A stretch of DNA of 64,000 bases from Vreelandella glaciei (GCF_013415125.1 NZ_JACCDE010000021.1:33134-97133), one strand, 5' to 3'; numbered from the stretch's first letter, positions 1 to 10,701 are shown. The notes: generated by a model from the sequence alone, not told the origin. Numbers and translations are program-made.

Positions 1-1692
1 ATCACCTTCAGCGACTTGCTCACCAGGGCGTACATTGACCTTGAAGATATTGCCCGCCAGCGGCGCATCGATGCTTTCACCGCTGGGGGCCGGAGCTTCC
101 TCTTTGGGTGCAGTAGTACTGGCTGCCGTTTGCTCTTGCACCTCGCCCAGTTCACCGCCTTCAGAAACCTCGACCACAAAGGATTTGCCGTTGAGCTTAA
201 CCGTGTAGGTTTCTGGGCCACTGGCAGCTACTGGTGGTTTACTTTCAGCCTTAGCCTTAGCAGGGGCATTGGCAGCACTCGCCTCAGCCGCCTGGGGAGC
301 GGGCTCAAAGGCGTCGGGATTGTCACGATTTTTAAGGAACTTCAAACCAATCTGTGGGAATAGCGCATAGGTCAGCACATCATCGACTTCACGCTTGCCT
401 TCAGCCAAGCGAATACCGTCAGCGCTGGCTTTCTCTTTCAGTTCGGTGGCGAGCCTGTCCATTTCAGGCGAAAGGTTGTCCGCCGGGCGACAGGTAATCG
501 GCTCACCGCCTTCCAGCACACGCTTCTGAAGCTCGGCATTAAAGGGTGCCGGCGCGGCGCCATATTCACCTTTGAGCAGCGCCTGAACTTCCTTGGAGAT
601 CGACTTATAGCGCTCGCCCATCATCGCGTTCATCACCGCCTGGGTGCCGACGATTTGCGACGTGGGCGTTACCAGCGGGATAAAGCCAAGGTCTTCGCGT
701 ACGCGAGGAATCTCGTTCAGCACATCGTCAAGCTTATCGCCCGCGCCCTGCTCTTTGAGCTGGCCTTCCATGTTGGTCAGCATGCCGCCGGGCACCTGAG
801 CAATCAGAATGCGTGAATCAATACCGCGCAGCGAGCCTTCAAAGGCGGCGTACTTCTTGCGCACTTCGCGGAAATAACCGGCAATATCTTCCAGCAGCTC
901 AAGATCCAAACCGGTATCACGGCCGGTGTCTTTGAGCATTGCCACCACTGACTCGGTCGGACTGTGGCCGTAGGTCATCGACATGGAGGAGATCGAGGTA
1001 TCAACGTTATCAATGCCCGCCTCTACCGCTTTCAAAATAGTCGAGGTAGAAAGGCCGGTCGTGGCGTGACAGTGCAGATGCACTGGAATCGACAGCTCTT
1101 TCTTGAGCCGCGTCACCAAGTCGAACGCCGTGTAGGGCGTCAGCAGCCCCGCCATATCCTTGATAGCCAATGAATCTGCGCCCAAACCGGCAATGGTTTT
1201 GGCGAGATCGACCCAGCTATCCAGGGTATGTACCGGGCTCACGGTATAAGAGATGGTACCTTGGGCATGGCCTTCTACGTTACGCACCGCCTGAATGGCA
1301 CGCTCCAAATTACGCGGATCATTCATGGCGTCAAAGACCCGGAAGACATCAACACCGTTGGTTTTCGCCCGTTCGACAAATTTATCGACAACGTCATCGG
1401 CGTAGTGGCGGTAGCCCAGCAGGTTTTGACCACGTAGTAACATCGCTTGGGGCGTATTGGGCATGGCCTCTTTCAGGGCACGAATACGCTCCCACGGGTC
1501 TTCGCCCAAATAGCGGATACAGGCGTCATAGGTCGCCCCACCCCAGGTTTCCAGCGACCAATAGCCAACGCGATCCAGCTTTTCAGCGATCGGCAGCATA
1601 TCGTCCAAGCGCATACGCGTGGCAAATAGTGATTGATGGGCATCGCGCAGCACGACATCGGTAATGCCTAAGGGACGTTTTGTTTCGTTCAT
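1..1692 (-). CDS. oadA: Oxaloacetate decarboxylase alpha subunit (partial, C-terminus beyond left edge)
   Basis: Carboxyltransferase subunit of the membrane sodium pump that decarboxylates oxaloacetate to pyruvate and drives Na+ export. The reading frame is open from the ATG at 1692 to the left edge (564 codons). The N-terminal carboxyltransferase domain is recognisable by VVLRDAHQS near residue 13, KDMAG near 177 (the lysine of this loop is carboxylated in the family) and an HxH metal motif near 204. An Ala/Pro/Lys-rich linker (about 465-540) leads into the start of a biotinyl domain ([11 protein letters not shown], near 540). The biotin-lysine motif lies outside the window. The upstream gene oadG supports this over free pyruvate carboxylase subunit B. 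OadB would be expected just to the left. Confidence 0.93.
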   Translation of the reverse strand, partial: MNETKRPLGITDVVLRDAHQSLFATRMRLDDMLPIAEKLDRVGYWSLETWGGATYDACIRYLGEDPWERIRALKEAMPNTPQAMLLRGQNLLGYRHYADDVVDKFVERAKTNGVDVFRVFDAMNDPRNLERAIQAVRNVEGHAQGTISYTVSPVHTLDSWVDLAKTIAGLGADSLAIKDMAGLLTPYTAFDLVTRLKKELSIPVHLHCHATTGLSTSTILKAVEAGIDNVDTSISSMSMTYGHSPTESVVAMLKDTGRDTGLDLELLEDIAGYFREVRKKYAAFEGSLRGIDSRILIAQVPGGMLTNMEGQLKEQGAGDKLDDVLNEIPRVREDLGFIPLVTPTSQIVGTQAVMNAMMGERYKSISKEVQALLKGEYGAAPAPFNAELQKRVLEGGEPITCRPADNLSPEMDRLATELKEKASADGIRLAEGKREVDDVLTYALFPQIGLKFLKNRDNPDAFEPAPQAAEASAANAPAKAKAESKPPVAASGPETYTVKLNGKSFVVEVSEGGELGEVQEQTAASTTAPKEEAPAPSGESIDAPLAGNIFKVNVRPGEQVAEGD

Positions 1693-1783
1693 GGTCTTAG
1701 CTCACCGTAGAAAATTGTCAGTTTGTAGTAAAAATAACAAAAAAACAGCCTAGAGAGGGCTGAGATAGAAAAAATTGAGAAAG

Positions 1784-2041
1784 TTAACGACGTCGCGTTG
1801 AACGATAACGGTGCACTGCAGCACTGATCACCGCCAACATCTCGTCATTTTGACTCACGGGAGCCGGAGACGACGGCGACTTCTTACTCGCATCAACCGC
1901 GATGGGAGCAGGCTGAAAACGGTCTATCAGCTTCGACATTAGCGTAACGCTAATAACTAAAATAGTAAGAAAAACAAACACAACACCCATACCAAGCGCC
2001 ATTAACGCCAACCCGTCCTGCAATAGTTCATAATCCTGCAT
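1784..2041 (-). CDS. oadG: Oxaloacetate decarboxylase gamma subunit
   Basis: Small anchoring subunit (85 aa) of the Na+-translocating oxaloacetate decarboxylase. It holds the alpha subunit on the membrane beta subunit and contributes to complex assembly. One transmembrane helix is seen at about residues 13-36, followed by a polar Pro/Ser/Lys-rich tail, as usual for OadG. It lies 91 bases upstream of oadA in the same direction, giving the common order oadG-oadA-(oadB). The C-terminal His/Arg end (HRYRSTRRR) is short; zinc binding by the tail is reported for some family members but no clear ligand set is visible here. Confidence 0.88.
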   Translation of the reverse strand: MQDYELLQDGLALMALGMGVVFVFLTILVISVTLMSKLIDRFQPAPIAVDASKKSPSSPAPVSQNDEMLAVISAAVHRYRSTRRR

Positions 2042-2179
2042 AAGGCGCTCCTACCTCTCGAAGTAAGTTGCTAGACACGTTATTTCACCAGCGGCTGTGT
2101 AAAGCCTCTTGGCGCAGTGAGGGGAATACTCTAACCTGCCACACCCAGAATAGAATGCAATGGCGCGATAGTGGAAGTC

Positions 2180-3175
2180 ATGGTTGTTAATTTACTACAA
2201 AACGGCAGAATTGGCCTAGCCCCGATGGAAGGCGTGATCGACGCCTTAACGCGGGACTTGCTAACACGCCACGCGGGCTTCGATTGGACGGTGACCGAAT
2301 TTGTCCGCGTCGTCGATGCGCGCCTGCCGCCAAGAGTGTTTTATAAGCATTGCCCGGAGCTTATGCAACCGCCCGTGGCAACCCCAAGCGGCATTCCCGT
2401 GCATTTACAGCTTTTGGGCTCGGACCCTGCTGCCCTAGCGGCCAATGCGCGCCAGGCGCTCAAGCTTGGCGCAGTCAGCGTTGACCTTAATTTCGGCTGC
2501 CCAGCCAAACTGGTTAATCGCCACGATGGCGGCGCTTCACTGCTCCGCCAGCCAGACCGCGTGTACAAAGCAGTTAAGGCGGTTCACGATGCCCTGGAAG
2601 GCGAAATCCCGGTGACCGCAAAGATTCGTCTCGGTTTCGCCAATCGCCGCTTAGCGGTTGCCTGCGGCCAAGCTACCGAAGCGGGCGGTGCAGCGCAGCT
2701 AGTGGTACATGCCCGCACCCGCGATGAGGGCTACCGCCCACCGGCGCACTGGGAATGGATTGGCAAGATTCGCCGTCAGATGGGCATACCCGTGGTCGCC
2801 AATGGCGATATCTGGACGTTAGAGGATTACTGGAAAGCTCGCACGCTTTCTGGTTGCCAAGATGTGATGCTAGGGCGCAGTGCCTTGGCAGACCCCTGGC
2901 TTGCCCCACGCATCCGCCACTGGCTCAAGACCGGCGAACGATTGCCTGAGAGCAGTTGGTCGATGCGCGCCAATGTGCTTAAAGAGTACGCCGCTCTACA
3001 GCGCCAACAGCTGCCTGACCGCGTGGTAGTCTCTCTGGTAAAACAGTGGCTTGCCCAAATGCGCCAAGGCAGCACCGAAGCCGAGCAGAATTTTCAGCGG
3101 GTGAAGCGCATTACCGAATTGGATCTTCTGCTCGATAGTCTGGTGGTTGACGAGCAGTACGCCACCCTGGCTTAA
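2180..3175 (+). CDS. dusC: tRNA-dihydrouridine(16) synthase DusC
   Basis: Flavin enzyme that reduces uridine in the tRNA D-loop to dihydrouridine. It shows the TIM-barrel start APMEGV, the FGCPAK loop whose cysteine (about residue 107) is the catalytic acid of the Dus family, and the phosphate-binding segment VVANGDIW. The NRHDGG sequence following the cysteine is typical of the DusC branch rather than DusA or DusB. ATG at 2180 was chosen; an in-frame GTG at 2171 would add three residues, and neither start has a strong ribosome-binding site. It stands alone between oadG, which is divergent, and the minus-strand tRNA cluster. Confidence 0.9.
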   Translation: MVVNLLQNGRIGLAPMEGVIDALTRDLLTRHAGFDWTVTEFVRVVDARLPPRVFYKHCPELMQPPVATPSGIPVHLQLLGSDPAALAANARQALKLGAVSVDLNFGCPAKLVNRHDGGASLLRQPDRVYKAVKAVHDALEGEIPVTAKIRLGFANRRLAVACGQATEAGGAAQLVVHARTRDEGYRPPAHWEWIGKIRRQMGIPVVANGDIWTLEDYWKARTLSGCQDVMLGRSALADPWLAPRIRHWLKTGERLPESSWSMRANVLKEYAALQRQQLPDRVVVSLVKQWLAQMRQGSTEAEQNFQRVKRITELDLLLDSLVVDEQYATLA

Positions 3176-3209
3176 CGCACCTTCTGCAACGCTTAATTAG
3201 TTTATAGCC

Positions 3210-3243
3210 AAAAAAAAGCGCCCTACCGCAAAACGGGGGCGCT
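3210..3243 (-). terminator. Minus-strand intrinsic terminator downstream of the tRNA cluster
   Basis: A 7-bp GC stem (AGCGCCC with GGGCGCT) is followed, on the minus strand, by a run of eight T. It can stop read-through from the tRNA cluster towards dusC, and lies downstream of a second terminator at 3338-3366. Confidence 0.7.
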
Positions 3244-3337
3244 ACACACGATCGCAAGACCGGAGCGCGAGCATATACCGGTCAGGCTGGAAAGAGACAG
3301 TCAGGCTAGATAAAGCGCTTATCAGACTAGAAACAGA

Positions 3338-3366
3338 AAACCCGCTCTCATATTGAGAGCGGGTTT
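3338..3366 (-). terminator. Terminator directly after tRNA-Arg
   Basis: A perfect 13-bp inverted repeat (AAACCCGCTCTCA and its complement) with a 3-base loop begins 7 bases beyond the CCA end of the last tRNA-Arg. The minus strand then reads TTTTCTGTTT. Confidence 0.8.
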
Positions 3367-3373
3367 AGAAATC

Positions 3374-3450
3374 TGGCGCGCCCGGGAGGATTCGAACCTC
3401 CGACCCCCTGATTCGTAGTCAGGTACTCTATCCAGCTGAGCTACGGGCGC
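3374..3450 (-). tRNA. tRNA-Arg (anticodon ACG), copy 2
   Basis: 77 nt including an encoded CCA. The acceptor stem GCGCCCG pairs with CGGGCGC. The anticodon loop reads CTACGAA with anticodon ACG, which is modified to ICG in bacteria to read CGU/CGC/CGA. The TTCGAAT of the T-loop is present. It is identical over its full length to the copy at 3501-3577. Confidence 0.97.
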
Positions 3451-3500
3451 GTAATGGTGCAACTAACGTTTACTCATACTACTAAAAGCTACTTAGCAGG

Positions 3501-3577
3501 TGGCGCGCCCGGGAGGATTCGAACCTCCGACCCCCTGATTCGTAGTCAGGTACTCTATCCAGCTGAGCTACGGGCGC
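3501..3577 (-). tRNA. tRNA-Arg (anticodon ACG), copy 1
   Basis: 77 nt with encoded CCA, sequence-identical to the neighbour at 3374-3450 and 50 bases upstream of it, so probably a tandem duplication transcribed together with tRNA-Ser. Confidence 0.97.
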
Positions 3578-3640
3578 ATACCTTGTGACCATGCACTTCT
3601 CAGTGCAGCACTTATTAAAAGTACTTAATGGCCATGCTAT

Positions 3641-3733
3641 TGGCGGAGAGAGAGGGATTCGAACCCTCGATAGGGCTATAAACCCTATACTCCCTTAGCA
3701 GGGGAGCGCCTTCAGCCACTCGGCCACCTCTCC
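3641..3733 (-). tRNA. tRNA-Ser (anticodon GCT)
   Basis: 93 nt class II tRNA with encoded CCA. The acceptor stem begins GGAGAGG, the anticodon loop holds GCT (reads AGC/AGU), and a long variable arm is present, as required for serine tRNAs. Position directly downstream of csrA matches the csrA-tRNA-Ser-tRNA-Arg order known from Pseudomonas and relatives. Confidence 0.97.
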
Positions 3734-3854
3734 TCAACGGCACGGCGCGAATATTACCGATTTGGGGATCTTGTGTCTAGTCCTCTGCCGATTTTTTTCG
3801 CGCCGACCATAGCTTACGTCTTGAACATCGAATCATCATACAAGCCCGTAAGTT

Positions 3855-4043
3855 TTATTCCACTTCGTTTTCACTGTTCCGTTCGCGCTGAATACGCTGG
3901 TAAATCTCTTCACGGTGAACCGCAACATCTTTGGGCGCATTAACACCAATTCGCACTTGATTGCCTTTTACACCGAGTACGGTGACGGTGATTTCATCAC
4001 CGATCATCAGGGTTTCGCCAACACGGCGAGTTAGGATGAGCAT
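3855..4043 (-). CDS. csrA: Carbon storage regulator CsrA/RsmA
   Basis: Homodimeric RNA-binding protein (62 aa) that binds GGA motifs in mRNA leaders and usually blocks translation. It controls carbon flow, motility and biofilm switches. The family start [10 protein letters not shown] and the RNA-contacting VHREEIY segment (about 42-48) are intact. The start at 4043 is fixed by AGGAG eight bases upstream; a longer in-frame opening to 4151 has no support. The lysC-csrA-tRNA-Ser neighbourhood is standard. A matching GGA-rich sponge RNA gene lies about 10 kb away at 13856-14026. Confidence 0.97.
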   Translation of the reverse strand: MLILTRRVGETLMIGDEITVTVLGVKGNQVRIGVNAPKDVAVHREEIYQRIQRERNSENEVE

Positions 4044-4236
4044 GGCTGATCTCCTTTTCAGACGTTTTATGCAACGGGATATGTCAGCCGGAGGCAACAC
4101 CACGCCATTATGCGGCATAGGGTTGCCTGCCACCAACGGCTCCGGCTCCATGACACCTTAACCTCCCGTTGAAAGAAAGCTCACCACCACACGGCAGCAA
4201 GTACCCCTTCAGCGTAGAAGGTTTAAGGCATTAATG

Positions 4237-5487
4237 TTATTCAGATTCGATATCTGTCTTATCTAAACCAAAAGCTTTGTGCAGTGCATTAACCGCGAGT
4301 TCCATATGTTTCTCATCAATGACGACTGAGATTTTAATTTCAGAGGTGGAAACCATACGGATATTGATGTTTTCATCGGCTAAAACGCGGAACATTTTTG
4401 ATGCTACGCCCGCGTGAGAACGCATGCCAACACCCACCAACGAAACTTTGGCAATATTGTCGTCGCCACGCAGCTCGCCACCACCTAAATCCGGGATCAC
4501 CGTCTCTTCAAGCAGTTTCTTGGTTGCTTTGTAATCGCCTTTAGCAACCGTAAAGGTGAAGTCGGTATAGTCACCAGCCGGGGCAACGTTCTGTACGATC
4601 ATATCGACTTCGATATTGGCATCGGCAATCGGGCCAAGAATGCGTGACGCCACACCGGGCACATCCGGCGTGTTGAGCAGCGTCAGTTTGGCTTCATTCT
4701 TGGTAAAGGCGATACCGGAGATCAGTGGTTCTTCCATAGCGTCCTCGTCTTTGTCTGCTTCTGCAACAATTAGGGTACCGGGGCCGTCTTCAAAGCTCGA
4801 CAGCACCCGCAGGGGCACATTGTATTTACCGGCAAACTCTACCGCGCGGATCTGCAGCACTTTAGAGCCGAGACTGGCGAGTTCCAGCATCTCTTCTACC
4901 GTAATGCTCTCTAAGCGCTGAGCCTTCGAGCATACGCGGGGGTCAGTGGTGTATACCCCATCGACATCGGTATAAATCTGACACTCATCTGCACCGAGCG
5001 CGGCGGCCAGGGCCACACCCGTGGTATCAGAACCACCGCGGCCCAAGGTGGTGATATTGCCGTCTTCATCGACCCCTTGGAAGCCCGCTACAACGACCAC
5101 CTGCCCTGCTTCAAGGTCAGCTTTCAAGTCGTCGGTTTCGATACGCTGAATACGCGCCTTGGTATAAGCGCTGTCAGTATGAATACCTACCTGAGCACCA
5201 GTGTGTGAAGTGGCTGGCACGCCAATTTGCTGCAGCGCCATGGCGAGTAGTGAGATCGTCACCTGCTCGCCGGTCGACAGCAGCATATCCATCTCGCGCG
5301 GTGCGGGATCGTCATTAAGTGCCTGAGCCATATCCGTGAGGCGGTTGGTTTCGCCGCTCATAGCGGAGACCACGACGACCACCTGATGGCCTTGATCGCG
5401 GAAGCCCTTAACCTTTTCCGCTACGGCCTTGATACGCTCGACAGAGCCCACCGAAGTGCCGCCGAACTTCTGTACGTATAGTGCCAT
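4237..5487 (-). CDS. lysC: Aspartate kinase
   Basis: Phosphorylates aspartate, the first step towards lysine, threonine, methionine and diaminopimelate. In halophiles of this family the same product also feeds ectoine synthesis. It has 416 aa with the nucleotide-binding KFGGTS at residues 7-12, a kinase domain to about 245, and two C-terminal ACT regulatory domains (about 265-340 and 345-410), typical of the monofunctional feedback-controlled enzyme. It lies between alaS and csrA, all on the minus strand. No lysine riboswitch-like structure is visible in the 96 bases before the gene. Confidence 0.96.
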   Translation of the reverse strand: MALYVQKFGGTSVGSVERIKAVAEKVKGFRDQGHQVVVVVSAMSGETNRLTDMAQALNDDPAPREMDMLLSTGEQVTISLLAMALQQIGVPATSHTGAQVGIHTDSAYTKARIQRIETDDLKADLEAGQVVVVAGFQGVDEDGNITTLGRGGSDTTGVALAAALGADECQIYTDVDGVYTTDPRVCSKAQRLESITVEEMLELASLGSKVLQIRAVEFAGKYNVPLRVLSSFEDGPGTLIVAEADKDEDAMEEPLISGIAFTKNEAKLTLLNTPDVPGVASRILGPIADANIEVDMIVQNVAPAGDYTDFTFTVAKGDYKATKKLLEETVIPDLGGGELRGDDNIAKVSLVGVGMRSHAGVASKMFRVLADENINIRMVSTSEIKISVVIDEKHMELAVNALHKAFGLDKTDIESE

Positions 5488-5548
5488 ATGCCGTTTTTCC
5501 TATGCGTTCGGGAATGGAGGGTGAAATTGTAGTTAGGTTTAAATAAAT

Positions 5549-5578
5549 AAGGCCGGTGACAATAATGCCACCGGCCTT
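5549..5578 (-). terminator. alaS terminator
   Basis: A 10-bp stem (AAGGCCGGTG with CACCGGCCTT) lies just past the alaS stop. On the minus strand it is followed by TTATTTATTT. It separates alaS from lysC. Confidence 0.75.
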
Positions 5579-5583
5579 TGGGT

Positions 5584-8193
5584 TTAGCTAAGTGCGTTTT
5601 CCAACCATGCCGGTACGCTCTTCAACGCACCCGGCAGGGCATCGGGCTGGCTACCTCCTGCCTGAGCCATATCCGCGCGGCCACCACCTTTACCTCCCAC
5701 TTGAGAGGCAACATGGTTAACCAGCTCACCGGCTTTCACTTGGCCGGTCAAGTCTTGGGTTACCCCAGCAATCAGGCTCACTTTGCCTGCCGCCTGATCG
5801 GCAACCCCAAGGATAATAACCCCGGAACTGAGCTTGTTCTTAAGTTGGTCAAGAATGCCGCGTAAATCTTTACCAGAGACACCTTCCAACTGTGTTGCCA
5901 ATAGCTTAACGCCGTTGATCTCTTGCACCTGGTTCAGCATATCGCTCCCCGCAGCGCTGGCGAGCTTGGCTTTAAGCTGCTCAAGCTCTTTTTCCAGACT
6001 GCGGTTACGCTCAACCAGTGACTCTACCCGCGCTTCTACTTGCTCAGGCTTGGTCTTCAAGCGTTCGCCCAAGCGCTCAAGGCGGGCTTCCTGCTCCCGG
6101 AAGTAAGCTAGTGCGTTTTCGCCGGTAATCGCTTCGATACGCCGTACACCAGAGGCAATGCCCACTTCACTCATGACATGACAGCAGCCGATATCGCCAC
6201 TGCGTGTCACGTGGGTACCACCGCACAACTCGATAGAGAAGTCGTCGGCACCAATCGTCAGTACCCGCACGTTCTCGGCGTATTTGGCCTCAAACAGCGC
6301 CGCCGCCCCTTTGGCTTTGGCTTGATCCAGGCTCATTTGCTCGATTTTAGTCGGCGCATTAGCCAGTATCTGCTCATTGACCAACCGTTCGACTTCCGCC
6401 AACTGCTCGGCAGTCATCGGCTCAAAATGGCTAAAGTCGAAGCGCAGCCGCTCAGCATTAACCAGCGAGCCTTTTTGCTGCACGTGATCGCCTAGCACCA
6501 TACGCAGCGCTTTATGCAGCAAGTGAGTCGCCGAGTGGTTACGGATGGTGGCTGCACGTAGGCTGGCATCCACTTCGCCGCGTACGCTAGCACCGACACT
6601 CAGCGAACCTTCCACCATGATGCCCTGGTGTAAGTGATGGCCGCTCTGCTTTTGGGTATCCGTCACCAGGAAACGACCGCCGCCCACATACAGGTAGCCG
6701 GTATCGCCCACCTGGCCGCCGGACTCACCGTAAAATGGCGTGCGATCTAGCACCACAACGCCCTTCTGCCCGGCTTCCAGCGCAGCCAGTGCATTGCCTT
6801 CGCTGTCGACCAGTGCCGTTACCTTGGCTTGATCTTCCAGGCGATCATAGCCAGTAAAGGCCGTCTCACCTTCCAATTCGATGGAGGCGCTGTAGTCGGC
6901 GCCGAACTGGCTAGCCGCCCGGGCACGCTCGCGCTGGGCCTCTAAGGCCTGCTGAAAGCCCTCTTCATCGAGTGTAACGCCGCGCTCGCGGCATACATCG
7001 GCGGTGAGATCAAACGGAAAGCCGTAGGTGTCGTAAAGCTTAAATACCGTTTCACCCGGCAGCACTTTACCATCCAGCTCGGCCAAGGCCGCATTCAAGA
7101 GTCCCATGCCGTGGTCCAGGGTGCGAGCAAACTGCTCTTCTTCTTTCAACAGCACCCGGGTGATTTGGTCATTCGCCTCGCGAAGCTCTGGATACGCATC
7201 ACCCATTTCGGCATCCAGCGCGTCCACCAGCTTGTGGAAGAACGGCTCTACGGCGCCCAGTTTGTGGCCATGACGGATCGCGCGGCGAATGATGCGACGC
7301 AGGACGTAGCCACGCCCTTCGTTAGAAGGCAGGACACCGTCGGCAATCAGGAAGGCACAAGAGCGGATGTGGTCGGCAATTACGCGCAGCGAAGGTGTGG
7401 CGGTATCAGGGTGCCCGGTCGCTTTAGCGGCCGCCTGCAGCAGGCTCTGGAACAGATCAATTTCGTAGTTGGAATGCACGCCCTGCATGACGGCGGCCAC
7501 GCGCTCTAAGCCCATACCGGTATCGATAGAGGGCTTGGGCAGCGGATTAAGCGTGCCTTGGGCATCGCGATCAAACTGCATGAACACCAGGTTCCAGATT
7601 TCGATGTAGCGATCGCCATCTTCTTCCGGGCTACCGGGAGGGCCGCCCCATACTTCTGGACCGTGATCAAAAAAGATTTCCGAACTTGGGCCACAGGGGC
7701 CGGTGTCGCCCATTTGCCAGAAGTTATCTTCGTCTAATTTGGAAAAGCGCTCGGGGTCAATACCGATCTCGTCTTTCCAGATACGTTCAGCTTCGTCATC
7801 GCTAACATGTACCGTGACCCACAGCTTCTCTTTAGGCAAACCCAGCGTTTCGGTCAGAAACACCCAGGCAAAGCGTATGGCGTCTTGCTTGAAGTAGTCG
7901 CCAAAACTGAAGTTACCCAGCATTTCAAAAAACGTGTGGTGACGTGCGGTATAGCCGACATTGTCTAAATCATTATGCTTACCGCCTGCTCGTACGCAGC
8001 GCTGCGCAGATGTTGCACGCACGTATGGGCGTGGGTCGCGACCCAGAAATACATCTTTGAAAGGCACCATGCCGGCATTGGTAAACAGCAGCGTCGGGTC
8101 ATTGCCCGGCACTAAAGAGCTGGTGGGTACAATCGTATGTCCCTGCTTTTCAAAGAAGGTAAGAAAGGCCTGTCTGATTTCTGCGCTTTTCAT
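5584..8193 (-). CDS. alaS: Alanyl-tRNA synthetase
   Basis: Charges tRNA-Ala. It is 869 aa from the ATG at 8193 ([10 protein letters not shown], the family N-terminus); the frame is open further upstream to 8268 but that stretch has no family similarity. Domains in order: class II catalytic core (about 1-245, with the TNAGMVPFK motif), tRNA-recognition region, editing domain with zinc ligands HxxxH (HSATHLLH, near 565) and CGGTHV (near 663), and a C-terminal DHHA1/oligomerisation domain with a Gly-rich KGGG segment near the end. The order recA-recX-alaS-lysC-csrA matches Pseudomonas-type genomes. Confidence 0.97.
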   Translation of the reverse strand: MKSAEIRQAFLTFFEKQGHTIVPTSSLVPGNDPTLLFTNAGMVPFKDVFLGRDPRPYVRATSAQRCVRAGGKHNDLDNVGYTARHHTFFEMLGNFSFGDYFKQDAIRFAWVFLTETLGLPKEKLWVTVHVSDDEAERIWKDEIGIDPERFSKLDEDNFWQMGDTGPCGPSSEIFFDHGPEVWGGPPGSPEEDGDRYIEIWNLVFMQFDRDAQGTLNPLPKPSIDTGMGLERVAAVMQGVHSNYEIDLFQSLLQAAAKATGHPDTATPSLRVIADHIRSCAFLIADGVLPSNEGRGYVLRRIIRRAIRHGHKLGAVEPFFHKLVDALDAEMGDAYPELREANDQITRVLLKEEEQFARTLDHGMGLLNAALAELDGKVLPGETVFKLYDTYGFPFDLTADVCRERGVTLDEEGFQQALEAQRERARAASQFGADYSASIELEGETAFTGYDRLEDQAKVTALVDSEGNALAALEAGQKGVVVLDRTPFYGESGGQVGDTGYLYVGGGRFLVTDTQKQSGHHLHQGIMVEGSLSVGASVRGEVDASLRAATIRNHSATHLLHKALRMVLGDHVQQKGSLVNAERLRFDFSHFEPMTAEQLAEVERLVNEQILANAPTKIEQMSLDQAKAKGAAALFEAKYAENVRVLTIGADDFSIELCGGTHVTRSGDIGCCHVMSEVGIASGVRRIEAITGENALAYFREQEARLERLGERLKTKPEQVEARVESLVERNRSLEKELEQLKAKLASAAGSDMLNQVQEINGVKLLATQLEGVSGKDLRGILDQLKNKLSSGVIILGVADQAAGKVSLIAGVTQDLTGQVKAGELVNHVASQVGGKGGGRADMAQAGGSQPDALPGALKSVPAWLENALS

Positions 8194-8417
8194 AGGGTAT
8201 CCGTAACAAGAAAGCGTGGTGTCCCAGGGCGCTGTCGACGCTACCCTCAGGGGTCGCAAAGGGGCCATTATAGCGCAGTTGTCAAACGACTAAAGCCGCA
8301 CTTAGTGGCACAAAGGCAAACAATCAGAGGAAGTAGCGTATTAGAGCGCTAGCAGAAAGGTAAGAGGCGTCGTTTTTACAGGCAGGAAAGTCAGTATTAC
8401 AAGTAAGAGAAAACGTA

Positions 8418-8882
8418 TTACAGACAGGATAGCGCGTAGCGGATTTGCTCAAAATCGAAGCCACGACTAGCCAGAAAGCGCTCGCGTCGAGCGCGCTCTT
8501 TAGGCGTCTCACCAGGGCTATCGTAGCGTCGCGCCAACGCTTCCCGGGCTAACTCGAACCAGTCAACCTGCTCCCTCTCCTCCACCTCTTCAAAAGCAGT
8601 GTTGAGGGTTTCCTGGTCGACGCCGCGTTGGCGTAATTCACCTTTAATACGAATAACACCCTGACCGCGTAGAATGCGCGAGCGTATGAAACTAGCCGCA
8701 AAACGCGCATCAGACTGCAGGTCTTGCTCGGCCAGAACGTCTAAACACTCGTTGATAGCGGTATCTTCGAAGGCTTTTTTCTTCAAGCGCTGGGCTAGCT
8801 CGGCGCGAGAGTATTCGCGCCGAGCCAGTAAGCCAATCGCGATGTCACGGGGCGTGGCATCGCGCTGAGACATAAAGGCCAT
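8418..8882 (-). CDS. recX: RecA regulator RecX
   Basis: Modulator that binds RecA filaments and limits recombinase and coprotease activity. It has 154 aa, rich in Arg, Lys and Glu, and is built of three-helix repeats: SRAELAQRL in the first repeat and DDARF-like DARFAASFIRSR in the second. It starts 24 bases after the recA stop and is probably expressed by read-through from the SOS-controlled recA promoter. An alternative start three codons later (MSQRD) is equally plausible. Confidence 0.93.
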   Translation of the reverse strand: MAFMSQRDATPRDIAIGLLARREYSRAELAQRLKKKAFEDTAINECLDVLAEQDLQSDARFAASFIRSRILRGQGVIRIKGELRQRGVDQETLNTAFEEVEEREQVDWFELAREALARRYDSPGETPKERARRERFLASRGFDFEQIRYALSCL

Positions 8883-8906
8883 CAGCGGGTCTCGGTTAGA
8901 ACAGAC

Positions 8907-9980
8907 TTAGAGCAGATCGTCATCGTTGGCATCCACTTCAGCCGCTGCTTCGGCAGGGGCACCCTCCTTCTCCTTTTTAGGATCAGGCTTGGCCAAGAGC
9001 TGCTCACGAATCTGCGTTTCAATTTCGAGCATAATGTCTGGATGCTCTTCCAGATAAAGCGCGGAGTTTGCTTTACCCTGGCCGATTTTCTTGCCTTTAT
9101 AGCTGTACCAGGCACCGGCTTTATCGACCAGATTGCACTGCACGCCCAGGTCAATAACCTCGCCAGCATGGTAGATACCCTTGCCGTAAAGAATCTGGAA
9201 TTCAGCTTGGCGGAATGGTGGTGCCACCTTATTTTTGACCACTTTCACGCGGGTTTCGTTACCGGTGACTTCATCACCTACTTTCACCGAGCCGGTGCGG
9301 CGAATATCCAGACGCACGCTGGCGTAGAACTTAAGCGCGTTACCACCGGTAGTGGTTTCGGGTGAACCAAACATCACGCCGATCTTCATGCGAATCTGGT
9401 TGATAAAGATCACCAGGCAGTTGGCGTTTTTGATATTACCGGTGATCTTACGCAGCGCTTGAGACATCAAACGTGCCTGTAGGCCAACATGGGTATCGCC
9501 CATTTCGCCTTCGATTTCAGCGCGCGGGGTCAACGCAGCGACAGAGTCGATAACAATCACGTCAACACCGCCGGAGCGCACCAGCATGTCGGTAATTTCT
9601 AACGCCTGCTCGCCAGTGTCTGGCTGGGAAATCAGTAGATCATCCAGGTTGACGCCTAGCTTTTCGGCATAGCTCGGATCCAGAGCGTGCTCGGCATCCA
9701 CGAACGCACACACTTTGCCTTGCTTTTGCGCTTGCGCAATCACCGAAAGGGTCAGCGTTGTCTTACCCGAGGACTCCGGACCAAAAATTTCAGCCACGCG
9801 GCCAAACGGCAGCCCGCCGATGCCAAGTGCGATATCCAGACCCAACGAACCCGTGGAAACCGACGGCATGACCACACGCGGTGCGTCGCCTAGACGCATG
9901 ACGGTGCCCTTGCCGAACTGACGGTCGATTTGGGTGAGTGCAGCGTTTAGCGCTTTAGTGCGGTTGTCATCCTGAGCCAT
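8907..9980 (-). CDS. recA: Recombinase RecA
   Basis: DNA-strand exchange ATPase and coprotease for LexA. It has 357 aa. Walker A is GPESSGKT at residues 67-74, the Walker B-type strand [10 protein letters not shown] lies near 142, and the L2 loop and the NQIRMKIG stretch near 213-220 are intact. The C-terminal tail is acidic ([10 protein letters not shown]), as usual. A LexA box lies 22 bases before the start codon. Confidence 0.98.
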   Translation of the reverse strand: MAQDDNRTKALNAALTQIDRQFGKGTVMRLGDAPRVVMPSVSTGSLGLDIALGIGGLPFGRVAEIFGPESSGKTTLTLSVIAQAQKQGKVCAFVDAEHALDPSYAEKLGVNLDDLLISQPDTGEQALEITDMLVRSGGVDVIVIDSVAALTPRAEIEGEMGDTHVGLQARLMSQALRKITGNIKNANCLVIFINQIRMKIGVMFGSPETTTGGNALKFYASVRLDIRRTGSVKVGDEVTGNETRVKVVKNKVAPPFRQAEFQILYGKGIYHAGEVIDLGVQCNLVDKAGAWYSYKGKKIGQGKANSALYLEEHPDIMLEIETQIREQLLAKPDPKKEKEGAPAEAAAEVDANDDDLL

Positions 9981-10001
9981 TCAGAGATTCCTCATAACAA
10001 G

Positions 10002-10017
10002 CTGTATAATTACCCAG
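10002..10017 (-). promoter_or_regulatory. LexA (SOS) box of recA
   Basis: CTGTATAATTACCCAG fits the gammaproteobacterial LexA consensus CTG-N10-CAG with a TAT-rich core. It sits 22-37 bases upstream of the recA start codon, where an operator overlapping the promoter is expected. Confidence 0.8.
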
Positions 10018-10090
10018 TAGTATGCCAAAGATTGTGCCGTAAACAAATCCTTGATCACGCTTTCTCTTAACTATTTTCCTACCCCTACTC

Positions 10091-10615
10091 CTACTTGCCT
10101 GCCTTCACCCGCGCATCCAGGCGTGCCACCAACCCTGCCAGCGCCTGCCGCACCGCCTGCTCGCGCACTGCTTGGCGATCCCCAGGGAAGTGAAAACACT
10201 CGGCTTGCTGCTCGGCAGTATCACCCCAGGCAAGCCAAACGGTACCCACCGGCTTTTCAGCACTACCACCATCCGGCCCGGCCACCCCACTAACGGCAAC
10301 GCCCAAGCCTGCACCGCTTTCCCGGCAGGCGCCTTGCACCATCGCTTTCACTACTTCTTCGCTCACCGCCCCGTGTTCTGCCAGTATAGCGTCTGGCACG
10401 CCGAGCAGGCGGGTCTTAGCCGCGTTCGCATAGGTCACATAGCCCGTTGTAAAGTAAGCAGAGCTACCCGCCGTACTGGTAATCGCACTGGCAATACCAC
10501 CGCCCGTGCAGGACTCAGCGGCGGTCACTTCAACCTTCAACTGCTGACAAAGCCGGCCTAGGCGCTGAGCTAGCAGCGTCAAATCAAGATTTTTCAGGCT
10601 AGATACGCTGGGCAC
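10091..10615 (-). CDS. pncC: Nicotinamide-nucleotide amidohydrolase PncC (CinA C-terminal type)
   Basis: Deamidates nicotinamide mononucleotide to nicotinic acid mononucleotide, recycling the NMN released by DNA ligase. It is 174 aa, the length of the stand-alone CinA C-terminal domain, with the family signatures AESCTGG (about 34-40), the GYVTYANAAK strand-loop and AVSGVAGPDGG. It lies between recA (same strand, downstream) and mutS (divergent), an order shared with Pseudomonas. Confidence 0.93.
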   Translation of the reverse strand: MPSVSSLKNLDLTLLAQRLGRLCQQLKVEVTAAESCTGGGIASAITSTAGSSAYFTTGYVTYANAAKTRLLGVPDAILAEHGAVSEEVVKAMVQGACRESGAGLGVAVSGVAGPDGGSAEKPVGTVWLAWGDTAEQQAECFHFPGDRQAVREQAVRQALAGLVARLDARVKAGK

Positions 10616-10701
10616 TATGGTCGCTCCTTCAAGTGAGTCGTCTGTTCAGCGTAGAATACTGTGTTTAGCTTTCTCAAAGAAATTGCTCAATCAGGACGCC
10701 C

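Noticed and set aside
3374..3577. Tandem tRNA-Arg genes as an attL/attR pair of an integrated element
   Set aside because: Both copies are complete and only 50 bases apart with nothing between them, so simple tandem duplication is the better explanation.
5488..5583. Lysine riboswitch for lysC or T-box for alaS
   Set aside because: The leader of lysC is too short and only contains the alaS terminator; neither gene shows the conserved leader elements.
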